A stretch of 64,000 nt of DNA from Garcia nutans. Lineage: Eukaryota > Streptophyta > Magnoliopsida > Malpighiales > Euphorbiaceae. The notes beneath the pieces are model-generated. The model made no database searches, was not told the DNA's origin, and saw only the letters and a list, made by a program, of their open reading frames with translations. Positions 34,862-47,236 of this stretch are shown in pieces; the first letter of the stretch is position 1, and each line of letters begins with the position of its first letter. The position numbers and the translations under genes are program-made. The stretch spans positions 3,844,001 to 3,908,000 of the forward strand of contig CANTUV010000012.1 of assembly GCA_947685225.1 (NCBI GenBank), in the 5' to 3' direction.

Positions 34862-37720
34862 TTAAGTAGCTGGTGAGTATTCTAAAGCAAGTTTATCCAC
34901 TTCATGAGTTGTGAAGCCTTCATAAAATGGCTTTAACCTGTGTCCGTTAGCTTTAAAAATTTCGGTAGTCTCCAAGCTCTGAATTTTCACTGCACTATGA
35001 GAAAATATATTAGTTACAACAAAAGGACCAATCCATCTAGTTCTTAACTTATCTGGAAACAACTTAAGCTTAGAATCATATAACAACACTTTTTGTTCTA
35101 CAAAGAATTCCTTTCTAGAAATCATTCGGTCATGGAATGCCTTAGTTTTTCCTTATAAATTCTTAAATTCTCATAGGCTTTATTTTTAATTTCCTCTAAC
35201 TCTTAAAGCTGTAATTTCATTTGCTCTCATGCTTCTTCAAATTTCATATTACAGTGTTTTACAGCCCAATATGTTCAATGTTCCAACTCCACAGGTAAAC
35301 GACAAGGTTTCCCAAACAACAAATAATACGGAGACATTCCAATTGGAGTTTTATAAGCTGTACAATATGCCTATAAGGCATCCTCCAAATGTAAACTCCA
35401 GTCCTTCCTATTTGGATTAACTGTCTTTTCAAGAATGGATTTCACTTCTCCATTGAAAATTTCAACTTGCTCATTTGTCTGTGGATGATATGTTGTAGAT
35501 GTATGATATATAACACCATATTTATTGAAGCGAGCGTCCACCATCTTATTGCAAAAATAAGTCCTTCTATCACTGATGATGGCCCTTAGAACACCAAAGC
35601 TAATAAAGATATGGCTCTTGGCAAAATCTACAACCACTTTAGCACTATCAGTTTAGGTAGCTTTAGCTTCTACCCATTTTAAAACATAATCTATTATAAG
35701 TAAAATATATGAATTACCAAATGAAGTAGGAAAAGGCCCTATAAAAGCTATACCCCATACATAAAAAATTTCATAAATTAAAATAGGAGTAAGAGGTATT
35801 TGATTTCTTTAGCCTAAATTTTCAATTTTTTTGGCAATTTTCACAATACTTACAGTGTATATAAGAATCACAAAAATAAAATAGACTAAAATAATCCACA
35901 TTCTAGAATTTTAAAAGTTGTTTGCTTTGGACCAAAGTGTCCTTCACATGCATAAATATGAGAAAATTTTAATATAGATGGATTTTACTTTCATTGACAC
36001 ACCTTCTAATAACCTGATTAGAACAATGTTTCCATAAATAGGGGTCATTCCAAACATAATATTTAGCCTCTCTTTTGATCTTATTTTTTTCACTCCTTGT
36101 TATATCATCAGGAAAAATTTCAGAAGTCAAATAATCACTATATCATCGTACCAAGGGGTGGAATATTAAATTGAAAAGAGATACTCATCTAGAAATTCAT
36201 GATTTGTTAGAAGTGGTTCCTTTTGCAATGATAGTCGACTGAGATGATCTGCGACCAAGTTTTCTAACTCTTTTTTATCCCTTATCTTCGAATCAAATTC
36301 TTAGAGCAAGAATCCATCGAATGAGCCTTAGTTTAGCCTCCTTCTTTTTGAGCAAGTACTTTAGAGTTGCATGGTCAGAGTAAATAATTACTTTAGTACC
36401 GAGAATGTAAGATTGAAATTTTTCTAAAGCAAATTCAATAGCTAAAAGTTCTTTTTCAATTGTAGAATAGTTGGATTGGGCTTTATCCAATGTTCTTGAT
36501 GCATTGTAAATCACATGAGGCTCTTTCCCAATTCTTTATCCAAGCACTGCACCCACAACATGGTTACTGGCATCGCACATTATCTTAAATAGTAAACTCT
36601 AGTCAAGTGGCTATATGATTGGTGCTAAAATTAGCATCTATTTGAGCATGTCAAATGCCTTTCTGTAAGAGTCATCAAACTAAAATTCCACTTCTTTTTG
36701 CAGCAACCGGCATAGAGGTTGAGTGATTTTTGACAAATTCTTAATGAAGCGTCAGTAAAAACCTGCATGGCCAAGGAAAAAACTTACCTCTCGTACACTT
36801 ATGGGGTAAGATAAGGATTTTATAATATCTATCTTTGCTTTATCTACCTCAATCCCTTTCTCTGACACTACATATCCTAAAATTAGTCTTTGATTAATCA
36901 TAAAATGACGCTTCTCATGATTTAAGACAAGATCTGACTCTAGACACCTAACAAGAATTTTTGTCAAATTAGTTAGACACTCATCAAAGTAATTTCTATA
37001 TACTATGAAGTCATCCATGAAAACCTCTATAATTCCCTCCACATATTCTGAAAAAATACTTATCATACACCTCTGAAACTTGGTTAGAGCATTGCAAAGA
37101 CCAAACAACATCCTCTAATATGCAAAAGTACCAAATAGGCAGGTAAATGTGGTCTTCTCCTGATCCTCTGATGCTATTGAAATTTGATAAAAACCTAAAT
37201 AACCATTAAGACAACAATAATGAGTTCTACCAGTTAACTATTCTAACGTCTTATCAATAAAAGGGAGGGGAAATGGTCCTTTCTAGTAGAGGAATTTAAT
37301 TTTCTATAATCAATATCAACCCTCCGCTCATTTTGAACTCGAGTAGGAACTAACTCACCATCTGAATTTTTTTATAACAATAAAGCCCATTTTCTTAGGC
37401 ACTACCTGAACTGGACTTACCCATTTGCTATTCGAGATTGGATAGATTATACAAGCATCAAGGAGCTTCAAAATCTCCTTTTTCATTACCTCCATAATGG
37501 GTGGATTCAAATGTCTTTGAGCTTCTCTTCTAGGTTTGATATCCTCTTCCTTTAAAATCTTATGCATGTATGTGGAAGGTGATATCCCTTTAATGTCAGC
37601 TATTGTCCATCCTATTATATCCTTATACTCATTAAGCACTCGAATCAGACTTTCTTCTTCTTTCTTGGTCAGCTTGCTAGAAATTATCACTGGTAGGCTA
37701 TTATTTTATCCTGAATAGGC
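34862..37720 (-). pseudogene. Athila pol: RT, RNase H, integrase, broken
   Basis: Pieces on the minus strand, in element order. 37690-37355 is the RT N-terminus (DIIGWTIADIKGISPSTYMH, then SPVQVVPKKMG). 37111-36752 is the RT core with the catalytic FMDD. 36514-36293 is RNase H (YNASRTLDKAQSNYSTIEKE, then YSDHATLKYLL). 35637-35371 is the integrase core (AIISDR, then YHPQTNEQVEIFN). 35125-34862 is the integrase C-terminus (RTRWIGPFVV). Frameshifts and stops separate the pieces. In the integrase the expected Asn-Gly-Gln reads TNEQ. Confidence 0.88.
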
Positions 37721-39997
37721 ATATTTAAGGTGGCTGGGCAGCGTCTTTAACTCTAAATATGGTGCATGTATAATAAAAGATAAAATTTTATTGTGAGATA
37801 TAAGTAATTCAGATTGAATGGGGACTTTTACTTGCTTGTATGAATCCAATTCTTGCACCACTTCACAAAGCTCATCCTCTAAGGCGACTTCTGCTTCTAA
37901 ATTTCCTAAAGTGTCTGCTATAAGATTTTTGCGAAGAGTAATGTTTAACTTGTCAGTATTACTTAACTAAAATAAATCTTGACTGAGGGAGTCTATCACA
38001 TCCATCCCATACACACAAGACACATCACTAGGATATTTCATAGCATCATAAACATTAAATTTAATAATTTTAGCATCGAACTCCATAATGAGTGTACCAT
38101 CATAAACATCGATTTTTGTTTTTGCTGTACTTATGAATGACCTACCTAATAAGATTTCAGAAGACTTAGAAGACTGATCATCTGCTAAATCAAGAATATA
38201 AAACTTAGCTAGAAAGATAAGACTATTAACTTTAACTAAACATCTTCCAAAACTCTCTCAGGGTAAACTACCGACCTGTCAACTAATTATTTAATAACAC
38301 CTATTTCTTTCAAAGGACCAGCTTGTAAAGAAGAATAAATAAATAAAGGCATAACATTAATTGATGCTCCTAAATCACACATTGCTCTCTTAATGCCTAA
38401 ATTACCTATTTTGTAAGAAATAGCAAACATACATTGATCTTTGCATTTTAGGGGTAATTGTCTTTTAATCATAGCTGATATATTTTCTCCCACACTTACT
38501 TTTTCATTTCCATTTAATTTTCTTTTATTGCTATATAATTCTTTGAGAAATTTTGCATACCTTGGTACTTATTTAATTGTGTCAAGCAATGGAATGTTCA
38601 CTTCAACCTTGCAAAAAGTCTCTAGAATTTCTTTTTCTTCCTTCTCTTTCTTTGATTTTGCTAACCTTTGTGGGAAAGGAGAAGTTATTACCACTGATCT
38701 AGGATGAACTTTGCTAGAAGTAGCAAGTTGTTCCTCTTGTTGCACCAAAATTTCAAATTTTGCAGTACTCTTCAAGCTCTACCTAGGGGTTTGCTTTTGG
38801 ATATCATCTAGCAGCTCTTTTCCACTCCTCAAGGTTATTGCACTTGTATTTTGCTTTAGATTCACCACCATTTTTTAGGGTAACTTCCTTTAAGATTCCG
38901 GTTGGCTTACTGATATGGCTAATTGACCAATCTGACTTTCCAAATTCTAAATACTTTTGTTGAGTATTATTCATGAATGATTTAAATATATCTTCAAGGG
39001 ACATACTAAATTGTTATGGTGGAGGAGGTTATTGTGGAGGTCTTGGCTAGAATGTTTTTGAGTTTTGCACTTTTGGTCCATAATTAAAATTTGGATGGTC
39101 CCTCCACCCCAGATTATAAGTATTTGAGTACGAATCATAGCATCTTTAGAGCTGGTTGGGAAATCCTCCAATGGCACTTACTTGTTGAGGGTCTTCCTCT
39201 TGAAGAGTTGGACACATGTCCATGGGATGTCCAGAGTGCACACAAATTTCACATGCTCAGGCTGGTTGTGCATTACCTAAAGCCATATTTTGAACCAAAG
39301 TTGTCAGTTGAGAGATTTTAGATTTAAGAGATGAAATACTTACCTCATTAACTCTCCTAGTCGTCTCCTTTTTGCTTCCAAACTGTTGGAAGGAGTTTGC
39401 CATGACTGAAATCAAATCTCTAGTTGCTTGAGTAGTCTTGTTAATTATGGCACCTCCACTTATGGCATCCAACATGCTTCATTTAGTAGGTAGGAGCCCC
39501 TCAAAAAAATATTGCAAGAGTGCTTGCTCTGTAATCCCATGTTGAGGGAAACTTGCACATAACCTTTTATACCTCTCCCAATATTCGAAGATATTTTCTG
39601 AATCTTTTTGGTTAATCCCACTTATTTCCCTCCTTATATTGGTAGCACATGAAGCAAGAAAGAAATTGTCTAAAAATGCCCTCACTAACTCAGTCCATGT
39701 GGCAATTAAACCAGATGGCAAATCAAATAGCCAATCTTTGGCTCGGTTGTCCAAAGAAAAAGGGAATGCTCGTAGTTTAACTTGCTCTTTTGACACCCCT
39801 TATGGTCGCATACTTGAACAATAATATGAAACCCCTCAAGATGCTTATGTGGGTCTTTATTTTTCAAACCATAAAACTTGGGCAGCAGGTGTATCAAGCT
39901 AGATTTGAGTTCAAAAGCGATGTTTAGAGTTGGATGTACGATGCATAAGGGCTGCTGATTGGTGAAAGGTGCAGCGAGCTCCCTCAATGTGCGTTCG

Positions 39998-40497
39998 TCA
40001 TCAGCCATGTTGTCTTCCTTTTCTGATTTGCTTGAAGAATGATTAGAATCTAATGTTGGATCTAAATTTATCATAGAGGTTTCAGTTGTTGAGCTTACCT
40101 TTGTAATCTTGTGTTCTTCCTTAAGCTTTTAGCGGTTTTCTCAATTTCAGGATCATAAAGAAGCTCTTCTTCATGATCAGTCCTAGTCATGAATAGAAAT
40201 TAAATAAGTTAAAACAATTACTCGGAAGCAGAGCCAAAATTTGATTCCTCATCATCAACCATGTTGTCTTCTTTTTCTGATTTGCTTGAAGAATGATTAA
40301 AATCTAATGCTGGATCTGAATTTATCACAGAGGTTTCAGCTATTGAAGCTTGCCTTTGTAATCTTGTGTTCTTCCTTAAGCTTTTAGTGGTTTTCTCAAT
40401 TTCAAGATCATAAAGAAGCTCTTCTTCATGATCAGTCCTAATCATGAACAGAAATAAAATAAGTTAAAACAATTTCTCGGCAGCAGAGCCAAAATTT
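39998..40497 (-). repeat. 254-bp tandem duplication covering Athila primer site and gag start
   Basis: About 40252-40497 and 39998-40245 are near-identical direct copies with a period of 254 bases. Both include the GCAGAGCCAAAATTTGAT primer-site region and the start of gag with SSSKSEKEDNM. The inner copy is no longer next to the LTR. Confidence 0.88.
40476..40494 (-). other. Athila primer-binding site, mutated
   Basis: On the element strand, just inside the 5' LTR, it reads TTTTGGCTCTGCTGCCGAGA. This is close to the classical Athila-type TTTGGCGCC...GCCGGGGA site but altered at its CpG and G positions. The base changes fit deamination. Confidence 0.7.
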
Positions 40498-41639
40498 GAT
40501 GGGTGTCAAAGCCACCATAAATAATTTCCTATTCCTAAATGAATTAAATTATAAATGTGATGAATAGGGTATCGAACCTCAAGGAATTACTACTTATTTA
40601 AATCTCTTTTGCAATCAAGAAAAATTAATCAAAACAAGAAATTAAAATGGAGGTTTTGAATGAAAGTAGAATCTAAATAAAATTTAGAAGTTGATTCTAC
40701 AAATTAAATTGAAGATAAAACTAATAATTAAGAAAAGTTCAATGAGAGAAACCTTAGTTGAAGGGATAATCTTAGTTCAATTATTGAATTGATCACAAAT
40801 TCAAAGATCACTCTTTTAATTATTCAATAAATCAGTTATAGTATTGGACAAGCTCTCAATACTAATCATTCGTTAAGTATTAAATTAACTAGGAAATGTT
40901 CTCTAATTAATTCTTACCAATAACCTATCTTATAGGAACGTCCTTAGAATTTAATTATTAACAACCTTAAGAACTAGAAGGACTTGACTCTAACCAATAA
41001 ATCCAACTTCGAGATTTATTTAATTAGATTATATAATATCTTAAGATAGACCTAATTGCTACTTAAATCAAAATATCAAGAATAATTACGGATTCAAGAA
41101 TTTTGAATAGTTATATGTCATTTAACTAATTAAGAAATTGATCCTTTTGATTAATTAGCAAAGAATAATTAATTTAAACCACAGATGATTATATAAATAT
41201 TGAATATTAAAGGAGAAGAAAGTTAGAATTGTTTAGATCTTACAATTCTTGAATATAAATTTTGATTAACCTTCAACCAAGATATAAAATTAGTTGTTCA
41301 TGCTTTAAGAAGAGAAAACTTTGATAAATTGTCAAGTTGTAGCAGCCAAAATCTATTAAAAATTGCATCTCTAAGGCATTAAAATAAATTGAATTCCAGC
41401 TATCAGGTCTCTTTAAAACTAACAGGTCTGGTCTGTCACTAGCCTTGCCCAAGGCTCCTGCCCGAGGCTCCTTCCAGCATCCTTCTTCTAAAACTTCTAA
41501 ATTTTAGCCCATCTTTCTTCCTTCTTTTTCAGCTCTTTCTTTAGTTATTTTCCTCTGTAAAAACATCCAAAAATCAATAGAAAATGCTAATAGCGAGCCC
41601 AAATTAATCCAAAACATAAAAAATATTTGCTCGTTATCA
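40497..41639 (-). repeat. Athila 5' LTR (right copy)
   Basis: 1143 bp. On the plus strand it starts TGATGGGTGTCAAAGCC and ends TGCTCGTTATCA; ACCAC follows at 41640-41644. Confidence 0.92.
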
Positions 41640-41644
41640 ACCAC

Positions 41645-43052
41645 TTGTGTCTAAAATGACAAGAAAGAACTTTCACCATATTTTTCTGTGAAAGTAGTTT
41701 TCAATTCTAAAAGTTACTGTGTCCAAAGCACTTTTTCTACCTCATCCATCTAAGCATTTTGATTTTTTTCCCTTGCAGCATACTGCCATTTTATAGGAAA
41801 ATAATTTTGTTGCATTTTCACGCAGGCAGTTGAGTTTCCATTTGGATCATATATTGAAAAAGAGCTACCCATAAATTGAAAATGCCCATTCTACATCATT
41901 CGAGGAACACTAAATAAATTTTGATCTAAAGTTTGCCTTCATATTTTACTGTAGCTTTATTGCCCATTCTGATAGGAACTTTTGACTGATGTGTTCACTA
42001 AATGCATAAGAACACTTGGTCATATGATTAGTGCATCTGCTATCAATAAGCCAAACATCCTTTTGATTAGAAATGCTCTAACAAGCATAAATTTGATCTT
42101 CTTCATCTGTTGTCTCTTGCACACTTACTGTCTTTTAAATTAGCATTTGTGTCTATGTGATCAACTCTCTTGAAAAAACTATACTTTGACATTCCTTTAT
42201 GCCAACAATTTCTTTTTGATATATATTACAAATTTTACAATAAGTTAATTTACCTTTCTTGTCTCCTTTTTTACTGCTCCCCATATTGTATTTACTCATA
42301 CCTACTCTTATTTTATTTGATCTTGAGGATGATGGTCTATGCTTTGACTGGAAGGCTCCTTATAAAAATTCTTCATGTCTTCTAAACATCTTGTTTTCAT
42401 GAACTTGAAGAGAACTAATGAGTTCTATTATAGTTAATATCGATAGATCTTTTGATTCCTTTATTATAGTTACCATTGTCTCAAATTTTTTTGGTAAATT
42501 GACCAACATTTTCTCCACTACTCATTGATAGTAATGCATTCACTATATACCTTTAATTGATTCACAATCTCTATTACTCTCAAAGAATAACCTTTGATGG
42601 TTTCTCCATCCCTCATTTTTAAATTCTCAAACTCTTGTCTTAATTATTGAAGCATGATTATCCTTTTCTTTTATGTTCCTTCAAATTCATTATTCAAGAT
42701 ATCTCATGATTCTTTTACTGAAGTGGCATTCATTATATGTGGAAATATTATATCTGAGGTGGTAAGATGAATTTTGGCTAATGCTTCTATATCCTTTTTT
42801 TGGCCAATCTATAGTCTCTAAAATTGATGTGTTAGCATTACCCTCAACTTGTGGTATACCATTCTTTACTACTTCTCATAGGCCAAATGCACATAAGATA
42901 GCTTCATTCTAATACTCCAATATTTATAGTTTTCTCCATTAAAAAGCAGAATAACTTGTTGCTGGGTTGTGCTTACAAAAGTCAGGTTTTAATTATCTTT
43001 TGTGGAACTTGTACTATAATCTTCTTGATCGTTATGGGTCTGATACTACTTA
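41645..43052 (-). pseudogene. copia A, gag-protease segment
   Basis: Read right to left. Near 42900-43000 is the gag start (NGENYKYWSIRMKL). Near 42420-42660 is UBN2 gag (EFENLKMRDGETIKGYSLRV, then LRQW). A degenerate zinc-knuckle region follows at 42200-42240. At 42019-42056 is the protease motif WLIDSRCTNHM, where the catalytic DSG reads DSR. Many stops are present. The open frame on the opposite strand at 42956-43210 is a shadow. This is the 5' end of the copia element whose later part lies at 30332-30387 and 18746-20625. Confidence 0.8.
43036..43048 (-). other. copia A primer-binding site, mutated
   Basis: On the element strand it reads TAGTATCAGACCC, two changes from the TGGTATCAGAGCC iMet site. 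It lies a few bases from the likely 5' LTR edge. Confidence 0.7.
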
Positions 43053-43302
43053 TTGATATTAATGGTGCTAATTGTGCAAATAGGGCTAAAAGTGAGAAAA
43101 GAAAAAGGAAAAAAGGAAAAATATTTTATGTAATCTTGATTTTTATTATATGTGTTAATGAGTTACAAACAAAGTTGTATATACAAGTAGAGAATAAATT
43201 ACAATCATAAAATTTCTACATTCATAAATAAGTTATGTCTTATAGATTTTATATTTTAGTTAAGTTAAAAGATTGGATGAGTAATTTATTTATTCTGTAA
43301 CA
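43053..43302 (-). repeat. probable copia A 5' LTR
   Basis: On the element strand about 250 bp from TGTTACAG to ATTAATATCA. It contains TTGTATATACAACTTTG and GTAACTCATTAACAC, as in short plant copia LTRs near the RNA start and poly(A) region. The outer edge is a guess because no second LTR was found. Confidence 0.5.
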
Positions 43303-44815
43303 CTATAAATGACAATCCAACTCTATTATGAAATAATAAGGAAACAGGTGATGATTTGCTACCATATAACCGAAGGTGTAAAAAGAGCGGGTATGAAAAG
43401 CAAAAAAACTATTAAAAAATGATGATTGTTTGTAGCCACTTTTTTTTCAGGGTAGGAATCGATAAGATATTTCACATGTTCTTATTTTTGCAAAGGAAGG
43501 AATCTTTTTTTGAAAAAAAAAAAACTTATGCACATAACTCGTTAGAACACTAAGAATAAAAATGGGAAGAGTGGTTCACACTATAAAACTAACCCAAAGA
43601 AGACTACTGTTTCTACTTTATCCATTTTCGAGTGGTTATTTGATAATAAGCAAGGAATATTTGTCTTTTTTTTTTGCTAAACAAGGTGTATTGAACGTAT
43701 AATTCATTAGATAAATTGCTCCTGACTCTTTAATTATTTGATAACAATAGTCATTTTTTGAAGGGTGGATTTATTATATACTCATATGTGTATTTCTTTT
43801 GTCGTTATTATTATATTGGTATGATATTAAATTATTAAAAAATTAAAATTTTCTAAACAATATATTTAAATAATAAAAAATTAAAATTAAAAATGAAAAT
43901 AGATTTGATAACCCATATATGGGTTTCAAATTGCCAATCCCTTATTCCTACTCCTGCCTCGCTACTTTGTCACCACTATTTTCCTCCACCACTCATAATG
44001 CTCTACCAAATTGCAAAGATGGTTTATAAGTCTAGATTAAGAGATGAAGGAGAATAAGTAGATGAAGGAGATGAAGCACAAACACATAAAATCAATGAAT
44101 CATGGTGATGGAGCCCAAATCAATGGCGATTGAAGATTCCCATGGAGATGGACTCCAAGTCACGACTCCTAGGTATAAAGAAAGAATCCAACTTTGAAAA
44201 GAGATTTGATTTTTGACATTGATGATGATGGTTTGTGGTGATTTTCTTATATTGCATTTAAATATCATTTAGAATAAATGTAAGTTTCTATTGTAATTCA
44301 AATTAAATTAAAATAACAAGAACTAAAATGTAAGTTTCTATTTGTAATTCAAATTAAATTAAAATAACAAGAACTAATATAATGTCAAATATAAGTACCT
44401 ATTTATTTTAAATAATTATTACAAGAGAAATCATGTAATATTGTGAGCATTTTTACCTTTTCAAATTCTATAATAATTCTACATAAATAATTATTTTACT
44501 TCCAACATTATTTAAAATAAAAATAAATAAAATTGGTATAACTACTCATACATCTAAACCAATAATCTATAATTATCAAATTAAAAAATACATAGAGATT
44601 TGCAACTCTGTGATTGCAATTTGCATCATAATGATTCATGTAGATAATAGAAATCATTTGCTAAGTTAAATGAATTAACACTATCAATAATAATAAAAAA
44701 AATACTTCAACAAAAATTAAAAGAGTAACACTAATAGGTCAAAAGAGCAACCTCAAATAACTCCATATAACTCGTCAAACCAAATAATTTTAGCAATTGA
44801 GAAATTTTGGCAAAA
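43303..44815. other. AT-rich intergenic sequence, no gene recognised
   Basis: Only short frames and low-complexity AT tracts are present, and no domain was recognised. A 50-bp tandem duplication lies at 44276-44376. Confidence 0.6.
44276..44376. repeat. 50-bp tandem duplication
   Basis: AAATGTAAGTTTCTATT, then GTAATTCAAATTAAATTAAA and ATAACAAGAACTAA, is repeated with a period of 50-51 bases (44276-44325, 44326-44376). Confidence 0.92.
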
Positions 44816-44820
44816 GAAAC

Positions 44821-45297
44821 TGTTGGTTTTGGGTCGAGTCCGCCCATGATGGGTGGATAGACCCGTGAACTAACATATGTTAATAAATATTATTTAAATT
44901 ATAATATTTATTTAATTAATATTATCAGATAATATTAAGATAAATGAGAGGAGATAGTATCCTATAGTGATTAAGATAGTCAGAAATATAGTTTGATTTT
45001 AACTCTAAAATCAAACACAAGTCATTTTGAGAGAAGGACACTACTGCTATAAATATGTCCGTATTTGCAAGTTTTAGAAGGTTGGTTGCTACAGTTTTTC
45101 TCTCATATATTCCAATACTCCAAAAGTGTGAGATTTAGGGGTGAAACTTAATTTTTAGACTGTGAAAAGTAAGAATTTTTCCTCTCTGGTGATCATTTTT
45201 TGAGACTAATAGTACAAGAACAAGATTTTTCTTCCATGGGTATCGTCAGAGATAAGATCCAAACCTCTATATATTTGGAACTATTTTTTTTTCAACA
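44821..45297 (+). repeat. copia C 5' LTR
   Basis: 477 bp from TGTTGGTTTTGGGTCG to TTTTCAACA. The downstream copy is 51875-52347. Confidence 0.93.
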
Positions 45298-45298
45298 T

Positions 45299-45309
45299 TG
45301 GTATCAGAG
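45299..45309 (+). other. copia C primer-binding site
   Basis: TGGTATCAGAG directly after the 5' LTR matches the tRNA-iMet complement. Confidence 0.92.
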
Positions 45310-47236
45310 TTTTAGTTACTTGTACTCTAGTTTTATAAACTTTTATGCTTATTAGTTGTTTAAAAAATAATTTTTTGTTGAATAATTTACAAACTTGGTA
45401 ATCAACTAGTATGGGCATATTTAGGCATGGAAAACACTATTTTAATGCTTTTGTTTGTGTGATTTTATAATTTCATATAATAGTAGATAAGTAGAGCTTC
45501 AATTTGGTATATTATTTGCAAAAATTGGAGTTAAAATGAGCAAGAGATGGCCTTTTAAAATTGGATGTTTGAAACTGAAAATTTTAATCTACTGTGATTA
45601 AAATTTTTAATTACATTTAACCTATTGTTATACTAGAATCATATGATAGAGTGTTCTAAAATTATTTTTAACCATAACACTAGAATTCCAGACCCTAAAA
45701 ACCCCACCGAAAAAATTCAACCAACCGGATCGGCCAGCGCGTGGCTCCCACATGCTGCATAAAGAGGCTGAGATTCCTAGGCACGTGACCCGCTCTTAGG
45801 CCACACAGCCTAGTGTGAAACGACAAGTCGTTTTGCATTGCAGCATGTCATCATCATTTTGCTCAAGCCTGGTTGGCACATCTGGCATGCCAGCTTGCAC
45901 ATGCCAACGTACCAGGAGCTGCCACATGGCAGCTCTTGATTGGCCAGAATTAAATTTTTAATTTAAAATTGATATGGACCTTTTTTTTCGCTGTTTTTTC
46001 ATAGATTGACTCCAAATTGTCTTCTGAATTTTTTAAAAATAATTATTTTATTTTTTCAGGAGCTTAAAAATATTTTTATTTTTTAATAATATATTTTTAA
46101 TTAATTAAAATTAGTTTTTTAATTATAAAAAACATTTTTTCACGTGAACAAATTTTTTTAACCTGAAAATTTCATTTAATATCTATAAAACAAAAAGTGC
46201 CTATTAATGAAGATATGTTCTTTATTAATTATACTATAATGTATAATTATATTTTTTGACCAACTTTTTTTTGTGAAAAGTTACAACATATAACTATCAT
46301 CGTCAGGACACCTTCTGTGGCACGTACATTTAAGCTTAGAGCTAGGAGAAAGGCAAAATTGATGGTTCTGAAAAACAAATTGAAAACTCGAAAAATACGT
46401 TCTAATAGTCATATTTGCAATTTAGATTTTCTCGTGAGACATGTATTGTGCATACATAAAATTTGTTAAGAGATGGTGTGGCTAATGGAGATTAATTCTC
46501 AAAGATCAATGTATCTTGCATTGATGAATTTGTTAGTTCATCTAGCACTGCATGAGCTGCTTGATTGAGAGTGGGGTCAAGGACATAGGACATATCGAGT
46601 TGTCCTCATTTCCTTCTTTAACTTTTGGTGTTCCTTAGGGATAGTGAGAAAATCTTACTCTAAGCATGAGAGTATGACACTTCGTAGTGGAGCCAAGTTA
46701 GTGGTCAAAGATTTTCAAGCAACACCATATATTACTTACTTATTGACTTGAGAAAAGCCCTTTGGCTTTTAGCTCCTATTAAGAGTCAGGTCATTTGTAA
46801 TTTTTCAGTCTAACTTTCAAATCCTAGGTTATTCTTATTATTTTTGTTAGTAAAAAATAATGATAATAAGAATTTTTCTAGTGGATTTTTTGTTTCGACC
46901 ATATTTGTTCGTTTATAGTTTATAAAATATAAATTTTATTATTAATGGAATATGCATTTCTTTTAATTATTTAGTATAATTATTTTCTTTTAAATGCACG
47001 ACAATAATCGAGTTTTATGATTATTCAATATATAGTTTTTTAACTTGGTTTGAATAATTGTATAATTTTGCATATATATTTTATATTAATATTAATCATC
47101 ACATATTGTCGAGATGATGATTAAAAACATAATGACCTTTTGACTTGAGATTATATGTGTGTTAACATTAATATATACATTGGTTGTAAAGTTATAATGA
47201 CATGTAAACTGTGATATTGATAATTTCGTTTATGTA
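45310..47236 (+). other. copia C long leader with a GC-rich, palindrome-containing block
   Basis: 1.9 kb between primer site and gag with no recognised protein. Most is AT-rich, but 45690-45950 is clearly GC-richer and contains inverted repeats such as GAGCTGCCACATGGCAGCTC (45916-45935) and AAACGACAAGTCGTTT. It could be a packaging or structural RNA leader or captured foreign sequence. Confidence 0.6.

Larger units (their letters stand above)
38287..40497 (-). pseudogene. Athila gag and protease, broken
   Basis: 40074-39706 encodes the gag start (FELKSSLIHLLPKFYGLK, then KDPHKHLEGFH). 39796-39479 continues gag (KLRAFPFSLDNRAKDWLFDL, then FFEGLLP). Near 39217-39258 a zinc knuckle CEICVHSGHPMDMC keeps all four C-X2-C-X4-H-X4-C ligands. 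38775-38569 is a charged linker. 38493-38287 has the protease-like CDLGASINVMPL. Stops occur between these blocks. The very start of gag is duplicated (39998-40497). Confidence 0.82.
30388..41639 (-). mobile_element. Athila-type Ty3/gypsy element, decayed
   Basis: 11,252 bp in reverse orientation, with LTRs at 30388-31528 and 40497-41639 and a perfect target duplication ACCAC (30383-30387 and 41640-41644). The gag sequence (ELKSSLIHLLPKFYGL), the RT block (MLFGLCNALTKFQRCM, then EVFMDDF), a primer site derived from TGGCGCC-type sites, and a long non-pol region between integrase and the 3' LTR identify the Athila clade. Numerous stops and visibly divergent LTRs mark it as old and inactive. Confidence 0.93.

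Noticed and set aside
42956..43210. 84-codon plus-strand frame with hydrophobic N-terminus
   Set aside because: It overlaps the minus-strand gag start, primer site and probable LTR of copia A; the hydrophobic start and Lys-rich end arise from AT-rich sequence.
46300..46740. Possible additional ORF in the copia C leader (basic segment with RARRKAKL)
   Set aside because: It is broken by stops, lacks any recognised motif and has no clear start; it is probably chance coding potential.
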